Shown here one piece after another: positions 24,759-26,505 of a DNA stretch of 26,505 bases. Each line of letters begins with the position of its first letter. The stretch's first letter is position 1. Location of the stretch: NCBI GenBank assembly GCA_023412195.1, contig JAEYNZ010000003.1:1-26505 (forward strand), read 5' to 3'. The position numbers and the translations under genes were made by a program. Below the pieces are notes generated by a model. The model was not told where the DNA came from and did no database searches. It worked only from the letters and a program-made list of their open reading frames with translations. This stretch comes from Bacteroidota bacterium (GTDB lineage: Bacteria > Bacteroidota > Bacteroidia > Bacteroidales > Prolixibacteraceae).

Positions 24759-25379
24759 TCATGTTGTAGGTTGCCTATTTTCAATTATATTAATTTTTAG
24801 TTCCCTAGCCAATCTGCTTATGGTTTTAAACTTGGTTGCTATTATTTGTTGTTCATATTGTTCTATGCCTTTTTCTACATAATCTACTCCTTTCACCATT
24901 ATTCTCCAATATAATACAGCCAACTTACGTGCCATTGCCTTTACAGCGATCTTTGGCCCTTTTCTGTTTCGCATTTTCCTTCCAAATGCCCCAATAGCAA
25001 TATTCTTGCTGTTTAAAAGGCTATGTGCTATTGTTCGAAAAATTTGACCTGCTGGAGGATGACCTTTCTTTTTAGCGTTTCTTCTCATTTTACCCGAATG
25101 CTTTTGACCTGGAGAAAGTCCCAACCAACTTGTATAGTGTTTTTCTGTTGGCCATCTTGTTAGATCAGGACCAGTTTCAGCTAACAGTTGCATCCATGTA
25201 TAATCTGTTATTCCTGAGATAACAGTAGCATCTTTTCCATCGAAAATATTAATAAGATTGGATGATAATTTTTCTACTACTGGTTTATGGTGCCGGATTG
25301 TTTTTCTTTTTTTTTTATGATCTGACCTTTTCCGGATTGTCCCATTCTGTTTATTACAAAACTGATTCTCTTGTCGCAT
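24759..25379 (-). CDS. IS110-family transposase, C-terminal part (-1 frame)
   Basis: This frame encodes the Transposase_20 region of an IS110-type enzyme, including VISGITDYTWMQLLAE, then WLGLSPGQKHSGKMRRNAKK with the expected catalytic Ser in HSGK, and AHSLLNSKNIAIGAF. An ATG at 25379 exists, but the first 20 or so residues overlap the upstream frame and are probably not natural. The domain should join the N-terminal frame through a -1 shift at the A10 run (plus-strand 25307-25316). A joined transposase of about 436 aa fits the family. Alone, this part cannot catalyse recombination because the DEDD site is in the other frame. Confidence 0.85.
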   Translation of the reverse strand: MRQENQFCNKQNGTIRKRSDHKKKRKTIRHHKPVVEKLSSNLINIFDGKDATVISGITDYTWMQLLAETGPDLTRWPTEKHYTSWLGLSPGQKHSGKMRRNAKKKGHPPAGQIFRTIAHSLLNSKNIAIGAFGRKMRNRKGPKIAVKAMARKLAVLYWRIMVKGVDYVEKGIEQYEQQIIATKFKTISRLARELKINIIENRQPTT

Positions 25380-26068
25380 TCGGCTATTTGATAAAGATAA
25401 AACTTATAGCTATCATAAGCTTGTTTTAGCTCAAAAAGTCCTGCTTCAGTATATTTCCCTTCCAAAGCTTTGATAACTAGTTCTTTTTTCTTTTTAAGCA
25501 CACTGCTATGGCATAAATTTACAAGAACATGTTTATCTCTTTCCCCTTTTAAAATAGCTTCAATTATTGCTAATCCACTTGCTCCATGTATTTGGCTAAG
25601 AACTTCTTTAAGCCTGATATTCATTAAGGTTAGTGCCTTTTGCATTTTATTTATATGCATAGATGAAGAACGAATGTGATCTTCACGTAAACGTACATAA
25701 CTTCGTAGTTCTTTAGCATCGGCATCTACAACCAAACATATGTTCAGTAATCCATAGCTGTGCAATTCACGGATCCATTGACAGTCTTTTACATCAGTTT
25801 TACGGCCGGGAACTTGTTGGGTTTGTCTTCCGTCTACAAGCCATACATCAATTCCTGCTTCTTCCAGTATTTCATAAAGAATAATCCAATATACTCCAGT
25901 AGCCTCCATGGCAACTGTTTCAATTTTATGATTTAACAAGTATTCCCGAAGCAATAAAAAATCTTCTGTAAATGTAAAATGACTAACTACTGGCTGACCT
26001 TCTACTGAAGTAAATACTCTTCTTGCACCAATATCAATTCCGGCAGCATTAGATCGAATCTTTTCCAT
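25277..26068 (-). CDS. IS110-family transposase, N-terminal DEDD part
   Basis: A 263-aa product from ATG 26068 (MEKIRSNAAGIDIG). It carries the RuvC-like DEDD site of IS110 transposases: D12 in GIDIGARR, E55 in AMEATGVYW, D92 and D95 in TDVKDCQWI. A helical segment follows (about 125-250). The frame runs through an A10 run (KKKEKQ) and stops 25 residues later; the C-terminal domain lies in the -1 frame. IS110 recombinases use an RNA guide encoded in the element's non-coding end, and frameshifting is not typical of the family. This copy may therefore be inactivated, use slippage, or carry a base-call error. Confidence 0.88.
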   Translation of the reverse strand: MEKIRSNAAGIDIGARRVFTSVEGQPVVSHFTFTEDFLLLREYLLNHKIETVAMEATGVYWIILYEILEEAGIDVWLVDGRQTQQVPGRKTDVKDCQWIRELHSYGLLNICLVVDADAKELRSYVRLREDHIRSSSMHINKMQKALTLMNIRLKEVLSQIHGASGLAIIEAILKGERDKHVLVNLCHSSVLKKKKELVIKALEGKYTEAGLFELKQAYDSYKFYLYQIAECDKRISFVINRMGQSGKGQIIKKKEKQSGTINQ

Positions 26069-26233
26069 GTTTGAGGATATTAAATTTATAAAAAGTCTAC
26101 ACCCAAAAGACATTATAATAACTAAACGTTGGCAAGCTACCATTCGGACATTTCATTAAGAAAGTACCATTCATTATGACTTAATCTTTTGGAACCATAC
26201 TCGGAATCAGGTATAAAACACTAATACGAAACA

Positions 26234-26505
26234 CGGTTACACTGTGTAGAATCACGATCAAAGGTAGTGCTGCAAAATGTCATTTTTTCATTGTGACCAA
26301 AAGAATTTTTGGGTGAAAACTCGGAATGACGACACTGGTTGATTAATAGGGAGGGGCCAAAGGCGCGGCCCCGCCACCAGCCCCCCTCCCTATTAATCAA
26401 CCAGTGTCGTCATTCCGAGTTTTCACCCAAAAATTCTTTTTGTCACAATGAAAAAATGACATTTTGCAGCACTACCTTTGATCGTGATTCTACACAGTGT
26501 AACCG
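26234..26505. repeat. 272-nt near-perfect palindrome at the window end
   Basis: Arms 26234-26356 and 26383-26505 (123 nt each) are complementary with a single mismatch (26298 C against 26441 T). They enclose a 26-nt G/C-rich centre containing GGCGCGGCCCCGCC. The right arm stops exactly at the last base of the window, so the palindrome may extend further. No coding potential is seen. Confidence 0.95.

Larger units (their letters stand above)
24750..26233 (-). mobile_element. IS110-family insertion sequence (boundaries uncertain)
   Basis: The extent is set by the split transposase plus non-coding flanks. IS110 elements lack terminal inverted repeats, so sequence alone does not define the ends. 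The 165 nt upstream of the transposase start (26069-26233) is the place where an IS110 bridge RNA would be encoded; I see no fold I can support there. The right boundary is arbitrary and the element could reach into the palindrome. Confidence 0.6.

Overview
The window looks like chromosomal DNA of a Bacteroidota bacterium, probably a Bacteroidales/Marinilabiliales-type lineage. Three things point there. Several genes are preceded by the phylum-typical promoter TTTG-N19/21-TAnnTTTG with little Shine-Dalgarno use. The core gene set fits the phylum: a Bacteroidota-type BamD lipoprotein, a divergent RpoZ, a DUF4835/PorD-like protein before recN, and a serine-palmitoyltransferase-like enzyme. The intergenic REP-like elements also fit. 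TGA is an ordinary stop here, so the standard code applies.

Region 1 (about 1-11,670, + strand) is an accessory island. After 640 nt without genes comes a small LuxR-type HTH protein, then a tightly spaced run of large genes. These are an 859-aa protein with long amphipathic helical stretches, a 424-aa HExxH (gluzincin-like) metallopeptidase, two proteins I cannot assign (125 and 444 aa), an 894-aa phospholipase-D-like protein with two peptidoglycan-binding domains, and an amidase/SleB-like peptidoglycan hydrolase. The last two lie in one reading frame split by a single TGA. Two proteins share N-terminal TPFSD and [NS]PFA motifs. The set (membrane-active helices, protease, phospholipase, peptidoglycan hydrolases) reads as an envelope-attacking effector locus. 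It resembles loci I associate with extracellular contractile injection systems, but no structural injection gene lies in the window.

Region 2 (11,720-19,451) is housekeeping: tRNA-Pro(GGG) and divergent trxB, a serine-palmitoyltransferase-like gene divergent from bamD, then rpoZ-like, coaBC (broken by a -1 shift at an A10 run), the DUF4835/PorD-like gene and recN.

Region 3 (19,452-20,727) is a repeat-filled gap between convergent recN and rplS. It holds a 44-bp tandem array, two copies of a roughly 236-bp REP-like element exactly 320 bp apart, and a 66-bp-period array related to the first in inverted orientation.

Region 4 (20,728-24,558, - strand) carries rplS, a secreted C69-family dipeptidase and a Cys/Met-metabolism PLP lyase. 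An 11-bp A/T-rich tandem repeat lies between the last two.

Region 5 (24,759-26,505) has an IS110-family transposase, also split by a -1 shift at an A10 run, and a 272-nt near-perfect palindrome ending exactly at the window edge.
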